From: Fimbriimonadaceae bacterium
GTDB lineage: Bacteria > Armatimonadota > Fimbriimonadia > Fimbriimonadales > Fimbriimonadaceae
DNA length: 64,000 nt
Assembly: GCA_019454105.1 (NCBI GenBank)
Contig: CP075364.1
Coordinates: 62,001-126,000, forward strand
Direction of reading: 5' to 3'
The stretch's first letter is position 1, and each line of letters begins with the position of its first letter. Below are positions 57,090 through 64,000 of this stretch, one piece after another. The position numbers were made by a program, and so were the translations under genes. Under the pieces are notes generated by a model, which had not been told where the DNA came from, ran no database searches, and worked only from the letters and a program-made list of their open reading frames with translations.

Positions 57090-58322
57090 ATGGCCAAGAA
57101 ACTGAACGGCGCGCTTGGGGTTGACATTGGAGGTCACGCCATCAAGATCGCGGAGATCAAGCTGTCGGGGCGTGCGCCGACGATCACGGCGCTCGGGATG
57201 GCCCAAGTGCCTGAAGGGTCTGTCGATCACATCGGGCTCCACGATGCCGATGCGATCTCTGAAGTCCTCAAACAAGTTTGCGCGCAGTGCGGGGTCTCGG
57301 TCAGTGACGCCGTCGTCTCGGTGGCAGGGCAGGGAGCCGTTCTCGTGCGCACCCTCGAAGTCGCCACGATGACGGACTCGGAACTCAAGCAGCAAATGGA
57401 CTGGGAGATCACCCGGAACATTCCTTTCGCCGAGAGCACCATCGTCAGCGACTTCAAAGCGTTCCCGCCCGATCCGAACGACCAGCAGAACATGGCTGTC
57501 GTCATGGCGATCTCGCCGCAGTCCGCCGTCGACGGCCTCATTTCGGTCCTTAAAAAGGCGGGCCGGAAGCCAGCCGCCATTGACGTCGAGCCGTTAGGGA
57601 TCGCCCGGACTCTGGACATGAGCTATTCAGATGAACTCGGAGACAGGTTCGTTTGCGTGGTCGACATCGGGTCCAAAGTGACGTCGATCAACATTTATCG
57701 GGCCGGCCGGTTGCAGATGCCGCGACAAGTCCCGATCGGCGGTGAGATGATGACCCGGGCCGTGGCCGACTCGCTGGGTGTCCCTCTCGAAGAAGCCGAA
57801 ACCCTCAAGCAGACAAAGCTGAGGATCCCGAAGTCTGCGCCGTCAGGGTCCAGTTTCAACCCCTTCGAGACACCTGCGGAAGGCACGACGCAGTCGTTCA
57901 TGCCCTACAACCCGTTCGCCGACCCAGACGAGGAGCCCGTGGCGGCGGCAGAAGAGCCCGCGATCGAACCGGCCGCGCCTGCGCCAGTGGTGGTCGAGAG
58001 TCTGGACGAAGATCCAGAGGCATTGCGCGTCTATTCTGCGGTAGCGCCGGTCATTGATGAGTTCGTGGCCGAAGTCCGCAGATCGATCGATTACTTCCGG
58101 AGCAAGGGCGGCGAAGTGAACGAGCTCATGCTTTGTGGCGGAGGCGCCAAGATGAGTGGGCTCTCGGACTTGCTGGCCGCGTCGCTCGGTTTGCCCTGTC
58201 AGGTGATGAGACCGACGAAAAACGTCAATATGAACGTCAAGAAAGGAGACCCGGCATTGTGGGACAATGGTGCGGAGGAGTTCGCCGTGGCCATCGGCAA
58301 CGCACTGCATATCTGCTATTGA
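57090..58322 (+). CDS. pilM: Type IV pilus assembly ATPase-fold protein
   Basis: The 410-residue actin-like protein has the PilM phosphate loops (LGVDIGGHAIKIAEIKLSG; VVDIGSKVTSINIYRAGRLQ) and the final LMLCGGGAKMSGLSDLLAAS. It binds the cytoplasmic tail of PilN and links the pilus alignment complex to the motor. An insert of about 70 residues (roughly 250-310) is Pro/Glu-rich and contains two Asn-Pro-Phe tripeptides (FNPFETP and YNPFADP). It begins the pilM-N-O-P operon behind a good promoter. Confidence 0.95.
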   Translation: MAKKLNGALGVDIGGHAIKIAEIKLSGRAPTITALGMAQVPEGSVDHIGLHDADAISEVLKQVCAQCGVSVSDAVVSVAGQGAVLVRTLEVATMTDSELKQQMDWEITRNIPFAESTIVSDFKAFPPDPNDQQNMAVVMAISPQSAVDGLISVLKKAGRKPAAIDVEPLGIARTLDMSYSDELGDRFVCVVDIGSKVTSINIYRAGRLQMPRQVPIGGEMMTRAVADSLGVPLEEAETLKQTKLRIPKSAPSGSSFNPFETPAEGTTQSFMPYNPFADPDEEPVAAAEEPAIEPAAPAPVVVESLDEDPEALRVYSAVAPVIDEFVAEVRRSIDYFRSKGGEVNELMLCGGGAKMSGLSDLLAASLGLPCQVMRPTKNVNMNVKKGDPALWDNGAEEFAVAIGNALHICY

Positions 58323-58332
58323 GTGACCTTCT

Positions 58333-59220
58333 ATGAAGCTGAACCTTCTCCCAACCCATGTTTCCAAGGAGGGTCAAACCCGGGTCGCTTGGGTCGTGAT
58401 GGCCGCCCTTTCCTTGCTCTCGATCGCGGCTGCCGTCGGGATGATCGTCTATTCCCAGCAACAGCTGGACAAGTTCACTGCACGGGCCAACGAGGTCAAG
58501 CCGTACTATGACCAGGCGATGGCGACCTCCAAAAAGGCCGATGAGATCATGGCCAACTCGGTCACGATCGACCGGAACCTCAAACTCGCTGACGCCATGC
58601 GGAAGCACAACGGTGTTTATCCGGAGTTGTACAACGAAGTCCTGAGGTACATCCCAGGTTTCTACAGGATCACCAACATGAGCGCGGCTCCGGTGTCGGC
58701 CGAGGTTTGCCGGGTGACCATGACGGGCCTCTTGCAGACGAGCCAGCAATACTCGGACGTGATGCTGGGCATGCTTCGGATCCCAGGGGCAGTCAACGTC
58801 ACTCGGAGCGAGTTCCAAGGTGTCCGGCCCTACGTCCCGCCGTTGACTGAGTCCGACCAGCTCGGCACCGCAGTCCCCAAAGGAATGAACCCTTTGCCTT
58901 CCGACCCCGAGGCGAGGCGCGACGAGATCATCGCCAGGGCCAACGCCGATCCTGCCGGATTTTTGAACGAGAACGGCTTCGGAACCGACGCATCGCCGAA
59001 AGGGGCGATGCCGGGCTGGAGCCAGATCACGATCAACGTCCTCATGCGGAGGAACATCCAGACTCCTGACCCACGGTCCACTTTGACCAGCGCCGGCGGG
59101 GCTCAGGCTCCTGCAGGCGGTCCTGCCGGAGGTCCGGTGCGAGGCGGAGGCGGAGCGCCTCCTCCGCCGCCTGCTGGCGGCGGCGGCCGACGTGGAAGAG
59201 TGGGCGAGGACGACGATTGA
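58333..59220 (+). CDS. pilN: Type IV pilus assembly protein PilN
   Basis: The N-terminal motif MKLNLLPTHV is the PilM-binding tail of PilN. A membrane helix follows (VVMAALSLLSIAAAVGMIVY), then a coiled coil and an alpha/beta domain (YPELYNEVLRYIPGFYRITN). The 295 residues are longer than the usual roughly 200 because of a C-terminal tail rich in Gly, Pro and Ala (nt about 59090-59200, ending GRRGRVGEDDD). It starts 10 nt after pilM and pairs with PilO in the periplasm. Confidence 0.88.
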   Translation: MKLNLLPTHVSKEGQTRVAWVVMAALSLLSIAAAVGMIVYSQQQLDKFTARANEVKPYYDQAMATSKKADEIMANSVTIDRNLKLADAMRKHNGVYPELYNEVLRYIPGFYRITNMSAAPVSAEVCRVTMTGLLQTSQQYSDVMLGMLRIPGAVNVTRSEFQGVRPYVPPLTESDQLGTAVPKGMNPLPSDPEARRDEIIARANADPAGFLNENGFGTDASPKGAMPGWSQITINVLMRRNIQTPDPRSTLTSAGGAQAPAGGPAGGPVRGGGGAPPPPPAGGGGRRGRVGEDDD

Positions 59221-59233
59221 ACGGTAGGCAACG

Positions 59234-60010
59234 ATGAAGCTCAGTCCATTGACCATCATCATCCTTGGCCTCTCGGTCGCCATCATGGCTTTCGGGATCG
59301 GGCTCTCGCGCTTCATCCCTAATATGGAAGAAGCGCAGATGCAGCGCGAATATGGCGACCAACTGATCACCGAGGCGAACAAGCAGCGGGCGGCCAATCA
59401 GCGTGTCGAGAAGGCGATCGCCAAAGTGAACGCTATGGCGGCGCAGTGGCAGACCGTTGTCGCCCAGAAAACTCCGCCTCAAGACGTCAGGCAAGGAGGC
59501 ATCAACCTATCGGTCAATCGGTGGCAACTGGTTCACGATGTGGTCGATTTCCGAAACAGCGTCCAGCGCGCCGTGAACGCCCAGATCCGGCGCGGCGGGG
59601 TCACCGTGGTCCAAGGGCCTACGATCCCAGATCCGCCGGCGACAGCGGGCCAGGTGGTCGAGGGTTACTTCAATTATCCTGCTATCAAGTTCCCCGTGGT
59701 GATCTTTGACCTCGGACGGGTCACTGTCCGTGGGACGTATAACCAGGTTCTGGAGAACATGAGGTCTTGGTCTTCGATGCCGAACTATCTGGCCGTCACT
59801 GACGGCCTGACCCTCACGGGAACTTCCCCAGAGATTACTGGATCGTACGCCGTCACGCTGGTGGCGTTCATCCGTGGGGACAAGATTTCGCCGCCTGTGC
59901 CTGAAGGCGGAGTGACCCTTGGTGGGCCCGTGGAGGGCGTGACCCAGGCTCCCGGAGGCGCTCCAGGCGTGCCGGGTGGCCCTCCAGGCCGAGGACAAAG
60001 GATCGACTGA
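59234..60010 (+). CDS. pilO: Type IV pilus assembly protein PilO
   Basis: The 258-residue protein has one N-terminal helix (LSPLTIIILGLSVAIMAFGI), a coiled coil and a ferredoxin-like domain (VVIFDLGRVTVRGTYNQVLE, YLAVTDGLTLTGTSPEITGS, YAVTLVAFIRGD). This is the PilO plan, and its position between pilN and pilP supports the assignment. A Gly/Pro-rich tail (VTQAPGGAPGVPGGPPGRGQ) is added at the C-terminus. The stop overlaps the pilP start by 1 nt. Confidence 0.85.
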   Translation: MKLSPLTIIILGLSVAIMAFGIGLSRFIPNMEEAQMQREYGDQLITEANKQRAANQRVEKAIAKVNAMAAQWQTVVAQKTPPQDVRQGGINLSVNRWQLVHDVVDFRNSVQRAVNAQIRRGGVTVVQGPTIPDPPATAGQVVEGYFNYPAIKFPVVIFDLGRVTVRGTYNQVLENMRSWSSMPNYLAVTDGLTLTGTSPEITGSYAVTLVAFIRGDKISPPVPEGGVTLGGPVEGVTQAPGGAPGVPGGPPGRGQRID

Positions 60011-60666
60011 TGAAACGCTCTCTCTTCATCGTGGTTAGCGCCGTGGCCGTCGCTTCGATCGTTGGCTGTTCGGGCGAAGAGCCGGAAGCCTTTAGCCCGA
60101 CTGTCCGCCCGATCCGCGCAGAGAACCCTAAGTTCGCGGCAGAAGCGGGCCTCGAAGCCACTGTGGAAGGGCAACCTGGCGACGACGTGCTCAAACTCGC
60201 CTCGGCCCGAAACTTCGGCCCCCGTCGCGACCCCTTTAGCCTCACCGGACAAGAGTTGGCGTTCCAAAAGTCTCAGACGACAGAGCGGCTGATGACGGAT
60301 ATGGGAACGTTCAGCATTTTCTACCAAGAGCCACCTCCTCCTCCAGAGGAGACGGTGGCCGAGGAGCCCCTTCCGGCTTGGCGATTGGCAGGCGTGATCA
60401 TTGCTGACGGAGCTGCCGCCTTGCTCGACATGGGTGGGCGAGTCATCGACATCCGACCGGGAATGAGGATCCCGGACACTGAGTGGAGGGTCGTCTCGAT
60501 CGACACTGAGAAGGCCGTGCTCCGACGACCCGCCAACCGCCGGCCCAGCACCTTTGTCGTGCCGCTCGTGGGTCGCCTCCCAGGAGGCGGAGGCGGCGGG
60601 GAAGGCGCCGGAGCCCCAGGAGGCGGGGAGCAGGGCGCCCGAGGTGGCGGGGGCCGGCTTGACTGA
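60010..60666 (+). CDS. pilP: Type IV pilus assembly lipoprotein PilP
   Basis: The 218-residue protein has a lipoprotein signal (KRSLFIVVSAVAVASIVGC; Cys20 lipidated). An extended linker with NFGPRRDPFSL follows, and then the PilP beta-domain (WRLAGVIIADGAAALLDMGG, RVIDIRPGMRIPDTEWRVVS). PilP links the PilN/PilO pair to the PilQ secretin. The tail again is Gly-rich (GRLPGGGGGGEGAGAPGGGE). It is separated from the next gene by 81 nt. Confidence 0.88.
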   Translation: MKRSLFIVVSAVAVASIVGCSGEEPEAFSPTVRPIRAENPKFAAEAGLEATVEGQPGDDVLKLASARNFGPRRDPFSLTGQELAFQKSQTTERLMTDMGTFSIFYQEPPPPPEETVAEEPLPAWRLAGVIIADGAAALLDMGGRVIDIRPGMRIPDTEWRVVSIDTEKAVLRRPANRRPSTFVVPLVGRLPGGGGGGEGAGAPGGGEQGARGGGGRLD

Positions 60667-60747
60667 TTCGCGCCAGCAACCGACAATTTGGGTAAAACAA
60701 ACGAAGCTGAGAGCCTCGTTGGACTTCTATAGAGATACGGAACAAAC

Positions 60748-61443
60748 ATGAACAAGCTGATCGGAACCGTCTTGAGCCTGGTGCTCGTGCTGGCAGGGGC
60801 CCTGGCCCCATTCCAGGCCATGAGCCAGGACGACCCTCGCACCAAGATCATCAAGAACCTTGAGCTCGAGCAGGCTGATGTTCGCGACGCGCTGAAGATC
60901 CTCTTCAAAGAGGTCCAGGCCAACTACAGCGTTTCCCAAGAAGTCCAGGGAACGGTCACGGTGGTCTTGAAGGACGTCCCGTTCGAAACGGCCCTTCGGA
61001 ACATCCTGAACCAAGTCAACGCGACCTACCGAGTGGCGGGCGGTGTTTACTCGATCGTCCCCAAGACAGACACGACTTTGAACCCCGTGACCACCCCGGA
61101 GGTCAACGTGGCGACCGACCGCGGGCCTGGGTTCCGCAGGATCAAGCTCCGCTCGGCCGACCCGGCCCTTATCGCCCTCATCCTGGGCGGAACGTCCGAC
61201 ATCTTCAACGCTGTTCCTGAGTCGTCCACGTCGATCGGCGGTGGCGCCAGCGGCGGCGGCGGCTTCGGCGGCGGCGGCTTCGGCGGCGGCGGCTTCGGCG
61301 GCGGCGGCTTCGGCGGCGGTGGCGGCGGATTCGGCGGCGGCGGCGGATTCGGCGGTGGCGGCTTTGGCGGCGGCGGCTTTGGCGGCGGCGGCGGCTTCAG
61401 CGGAGGCGGCGGTGGCGTCGGCGGTGGCGGCTTCGGACGCTGA
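60748..61443 (+). CDS. STN-domain protein with GGGGF-repeat tail
   Basis: A signal peptide (KLIGTVLSLVLVLAGALAPF) precedes one secretin/TonB short N-terminal (STN) domain (ADVRDALKILFKEVQANYSV, VTVVLKDVPFETALRNILNQ). The last 65 residues are almost only Gly and Phe. There is no secretin pore domain. The STN domain resembles the N-terminus of the PilQ encoded next, so it may be an accessory ring or assembly factor of the secretin. The 231 residues lie between pilP and pilQ, 45 nt before the latter. Confidence 0.75.
   Translation: MNKLIGTVLSLVLVLAGALAPFQAMSQDDPRTKIIKNLELEQADVRDALKILFKEVQANYSVSQEVQGTVTVVLKDVPFETALRNILNQVNATYRVAGGVYSIVPKTDTTLNPVTTPEVNVATDRGPGFRRIKLRSADPALIALILGGTSDIFNAVPESSTSIGGGASGGGGFGGGGFGGGGFGGGGFGGGGGGFGGGGGFGGGGFGGGGFGGGGGFSGGGGGVGGGGFGR
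61241..61440 (+). repeat. GGC-rich repeat coding for (Gly)4-Phe units
   Basis: Repeats of GGCGGCGGCGGCTTC with variants give the Gly/Phe tail of the STN-domain protein. Slippage is likely, so unit number may differ between strains or assemblies. Confidence 0.9.
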
Positions 61444-61488
61444 TCCTCAGAGACATAGACCGATTTGGTGACAGGAGACAAGACACGG

Positions 61489-63084
61489 ATGAAGAAGACA
61501 GCACTCAAATGGCTGGCGCTGGCGGGCCTGACGACGGTAGCGATGGCTCAATTCGCCATGGCTCAAGAAGACCCGCTCGCTAAAAGAGTCGACCTATTCT
61601 TGCGGGAGGCCGACCTTCATATGGCCATCCAGGCTCTGACCATGCAAACTGGGCTCCAGTTTGTCGTCGAACCAGGGGCGACCGGCTTCAAGAAGATCGA
61701 CCTTAAGCTGAGCCAGCGCACCGCCGACGAGGCCATCAAGTACATCTGCCAGGCCGCTGGAGCGTGGGCCGAGCGAGATGAGAACGGTGTCTTCATCATC
61801 CGGTCAGGCGAGCGCAAATCCGCACCGGCTCCGATCCAGGATCTGACCGTACGAAAACCAACGGTCATGCGCCGGATCCGGCTCATGAGGGGCGACCCGG
61901 AACTTGTGTATTCCATGCTGACGGAAGCGGTCGTCTATGACGACGGCACCGGCGACATGAAGAAGATCAACCTGTTGCAGAAGGCAGCCGGCGTAAAATC
62001 GCCGAGCGACTCCTTCATGCCGACCCAGATCTTCAACGCGGGCCAACCCGTCGAGCGGGCGGTGCCGATCAACTCCAATCCTGAAGTGACTCCAAGGAGC
62101 TCCGTGATCCTGCCTGGCGAGTCGGCCAACCAGGTCGGCGGCGGCGGTGGAGGGCCTGGAGGAGGCGGATTTGGCGGCGGCGGCGGCTTTGGTGGCGGCC
62201 AACAGCAGGGCGGAGGCGTGACCGGCCTGACCCCCCAACAAGGAAACCTTGTTCCGCAAGGGATCGAACGGATCCAGTTCGATCCGACCGACAACTCCTT
62301 CATCGTCATCGGTACTGACGACGCGATCAATGAGCTGGAACGGCGGATCGAGCAGTTCGACCAACAGCCTCGCCAGGTCACCATCCGCGTCGAGTTTGTC
62401 GCCACGACCCAAACGGCCGAGCGGGCCCTTGGAATCGACTGGAACTATGCTCGCGGAACGATCTTCGCCGGTGTCAGACCCGGCGAGTTCGCTCGGTCGG
62501 GCGACCCCGTCTTCATCAACTACGCGACAGGGAACATCACGACCCGGTTGCGGACCGTCATGAACAATGGATGGGGCCGAACGGTGAGCGCACCGCTCGT
62601 CCGGACTTTGAACAACCAGCCGGCAGCGGTCTTCCAATCGGTCACGACCTACGTCTTCCAGCCGGTCATCAACAACGGACCAAGCGGGACACAAACGGTC
62701 TTCCAGCCGATCCCAGTGCCGATCCAGACGTTCCTGGTCGTCAAGCCGCGCATCAACAACGACAACACGATCGCCTTGACCTTGAACCCGCAGATCGCCA
62801 ACATCACAGGGTTCTCGGTGAGCCCGGACGGCAACCGGTATCCCAACGTCGTCTCGCAGTCGATCCAGCTTTCGACGATCGTCAAGAACGGGGAGACCAT
62901 CGCACTCGCCGGTTTCACCAGCAAGAACGATCGGTACAACGTGAAGCGGATCCCGATCCTCTCTGACATTCCGATCATCGGGCAGTTGTTCCGCGGCCGG
63001 GAGGAGTCCCGCGACTCCAGCGAGCTGATCGTCTTCGTGACGCCGACGATCGTCGGCGAAGACCAGTTCGGTCTCGAGCCCTGA
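61489..63084 (+). CDS. pilQ: Type IV pilus secretin
   Basis: ATG 61489 follows AGGAGA (10-12 nt upstream) and starts a signal peptide (MKKTALKWLALAGLTTVAMA); a GTG at 61465 is discarded. The 531-residue protein has an STN/N0-type domain (DLHMAIQALTMQTGLQFVVE), an internal Gly/Gln-rich linker (nt about 62134-62220), an N1-type domain (ERIQFDPTDNSFIVIGTDDA) and the secretin pore. The pore ends with the family signature VKRIPILSDIPIIGQLFRG and the closing SSELIVFVTPTIV. It forms the outer-membrane gate for the pilus. It is followed by aroK after about 57 nt. Confidence 0.95.
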   Translation: MKKTALKWLALAGLTTVAMAQFAMAQEDPLAKRVDLFLREADLHMAIQALTMQTGLQFVVEPGATGFKKIDLKLSQRTADEAIKYICQAAGAWAERDENGVFIIRSGERKSAPAPIQDLTVRKPTVMRRIRLMRGDPELVYSMLTEAVVYDDGTGDMKKINLLQKAAGVKSPSDSFMPTQIFNAGQPVERAVPINSNPEVTPRSSVILPGESANQVGGGGGGPGGGGFGGGGGFGGGQQQGGGVTGLTPQQGNLVPQGIERIQFDPTDNSFIVIGTDDAINELERRIEQFDQQPRQVTIRVEFVATTQTAERALGIDWNYARGTIFAGVRPGEFARSGDPVFINYATGNITTRLRTVMNNGWGRTVSAPLVRTLNNQPAAVFQSVTTYVFQPVINNGPSGTQTVFQPIPVPIQTFLVVKPRINNDNTIALTLNPQIANITGFSVSPDGNRYPNVVSQSIQLSTIVKNGETIALAGFTSKNDRYNVKRIPILSDIPIIGQLFRGREESRDSSELIVFVTPTIVGEDQFGLEP

Positions 63085-63141
63085 TCGGACTCGAGACGAG
63101 ACTTAGTGGTGGAGGCGACAGCTTCCACCACTTCTGCGTTC

Positions 63142-63642
63142 ATGGTCATCCTAGTCGGCATGATGGGAAGCGGTAAGAGCACCGTTGGCAAACGGCTCGC
63201 TGAACTCATGGATGTCCCTTTCAGCGACACCGACAGAATGCTCGAGCACCTGCTTGGTCGGCAGATCCCAAAGTGGTTCAAAGTCTATGGGGAAGCGGCC
63301 TTCCGTGATCATGAGTCCAATGTGCTCAAGTCTCTCGAACCCGGGCCCGGTGTTCTTGCCACAGGAGGCGGCATCGTTATGCGGCCCCAGAACTGGGACG
63401 AGTTCAGGAGGCTCGGGCGCACAGTCTTCCTTGATGTGGACACTGCCGTCTTGAAGCACCGGCTGACCGTCACCAAACGCAAGCGCCCGTTGCTCGAAGC
63501 TCCGGACTGGGAAGCCCGATTCGACCAAATCTATGCCGAAAGGCACCCGATCTATTGTCAGGCCGACATCTGCTTTCCAGTCAAGGACGAACCTTTGGCC
63601 GACGTGGCCGACCGACTCTACGAGACGTTGACCATCTCATGA
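63142..63642 (+). CDS. aroK: Shikimate kinase
   Basis: The 166-residue protein from ATG 63142 begins MVILVGMMGSGKSTVG, with the P-loop GMMGSGKS. It continues with DTDRML (shikimate-binding Asp), FRDHESNVL, the GGG motif (LATGGGIVM) and the lid (VTKRKRPLLE). A GTG at 63106 would add 12 residues. Neither start has a strong Shine-Dalgarno sequence. It phosphorylates shikimate in aromatic amino-acid synthesis. The stop overlaps the aroB start in ATGA. Confidence 0.93.
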   Translation: MVILVGMMGSGKSTVGKRLAELMDVPFSDTDRMLEHLLGRQIPKWFKVYGEAAFRDHESNVLKSLEPGPGVLATGGGIVMRPQNWDEFRRLGRTVFLDVDTAVLKHRLTVTKRKRPLLEAPDWEARFDQIYAERHPIYCQADICFPVKDEPLADVADRLYETLTIS

Positions 63643-64000
63643 TCGTCCGACACTATCGGGGCTCGTACGAAATCGAATTTTGTTTGACGGAGGGAGCCTT
63701 CAAGGAATTCCCGGCAGACAGCTTTGTCATTACCGATGAGAATGTGGCGCGGCTCCATGGTCCTGCCGCTCCCGTATCGAGACCCATATTTGCAGTCGCC
63801 CCAGGGGAACAAAGCAAGTCGTTCCAAGTCGTTGAGCGGCTCGTCGACTGGCTCGCTGAATCGGGAGCGAGCCGCAATTCTACGGTGGTGGCCTGGGGGG
63901 GAGGCGTGATCGGCGATCTCGCCGGGCTCGTTGCGGCCGTGTATATGAGAGGCATCGAGTTCGTCCAAATCCCAACCACGCTCTTGGCGATGGTCGACTC
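63639..64000 (+). CDS. aroB: 3-dehydroquinate synthase, 3'-truncated by the window edge
   Basis: ATG 63639 lies in ATGA with the aroK stop. The 120 visible codons cover the N-terminal NAD-binding half: VAPGEQSKSF, VVAWGGGVIGDLAGLVAAVY and RGIEFVQIPTTLLAMVDS are diagnostic of AroB. It catalyses the second step of the shikimate pathway. The gene continues beyond the window. Confidence 0.93.
   Translation, partial: MIVRHYRGSYEIEFCLTEGAFKEFPADSFVITDENVARLHGPAAPVSRPIFAVAPGEQSKSFQVVERLVDWLAESGASRNSTVVAWGGGVIGDLAGLVAAVYMRGIEFVQIPTTLLAMVD

Noticed and set aside
61047-61508. Pro-rich minus-strand frame opposite the Gly-rich repeat
   Set aside because: It is simply the complement of the GGC repeat and has no start context.

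Overview
The window is GC-rich DNA from a Gram-negative-type (diderm) bacterium. The best guess is a member of Armatimonadota, class Fimbriimonadia. The evidence is the pilin head [19 protein letters not shown] followed by [18 protein letters not shown], the mixture of type IV pilus genes with very large secreted proteins, and outer-membrane-type genes (secretin, OstA/LptD-like barrel, SLBB export protein). This taxonomic call is inference from style, not from a marker gene.

Layout. 1-8.1 kb: four co-directional envelope or secreted proteins, including a Big_1/OstA/beta-barrel protein. 8.0-9.6 kb: nadB on the minus strand. 9.6-10.2 kb: gene-free, hairpin-rich DNA. 10.2-13.8 kb: two twin pilins with their own terminators, then a PilC-type platform protein. 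13.9-15.2 kb: a sigma factor fused to a degenerate GGDEF domain. 15.2-22.4 kb: housekeeping and envelope genes (DsbA-like, RibD-C reductase, SLBB protein, aconitase, polysaccharide deacetylase, small basic protein, lipB). 22.4-30.5 kb: mixed genes (DUF1501, two small membrane proteins, PhyH oxygenase, serine protease, a 13-residue-repeat protein, a CHMI-type tautomerase, an AI-2E family transporter, a CCA-adding type enzyme) and tRNA-Ala. 30.7-34.6 kb: pilT, a second pilC and a third large pilin. 35.4-56.9 kb: one long operon-like block of prepilin peptidase, a GspG/H-like pseudopilin, three oversized minor pilins and two giant secreted proteins with beta-propeller-like repeats. 57.1-64 kb: pilM-pilN-pilO-pilP, an STN-domain protein, the PilQ secretin, aroK and the start of aroB, apparently behind a sigma70-type promoter.

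Working together, the window encodes most of a type IV pilus: major pilins, platform (two copies), retraction ATPase, peptidase, alignment subcomplex, secretin, and a minor-pilin/tip cassette whose gene order recalls FimU-PilV-PilW-PilX-PilY1 but whose products are several times larger. No PilB-type extension ATPase is present here. Two points stand out. One is the sigma factor with a catalytically dead GGDEF signature but an intact RxxD motif, which suggests a c-di-GMP-reading sigma factor beside a pilus gene. The other is the giant minor-pilin/tip cassette.
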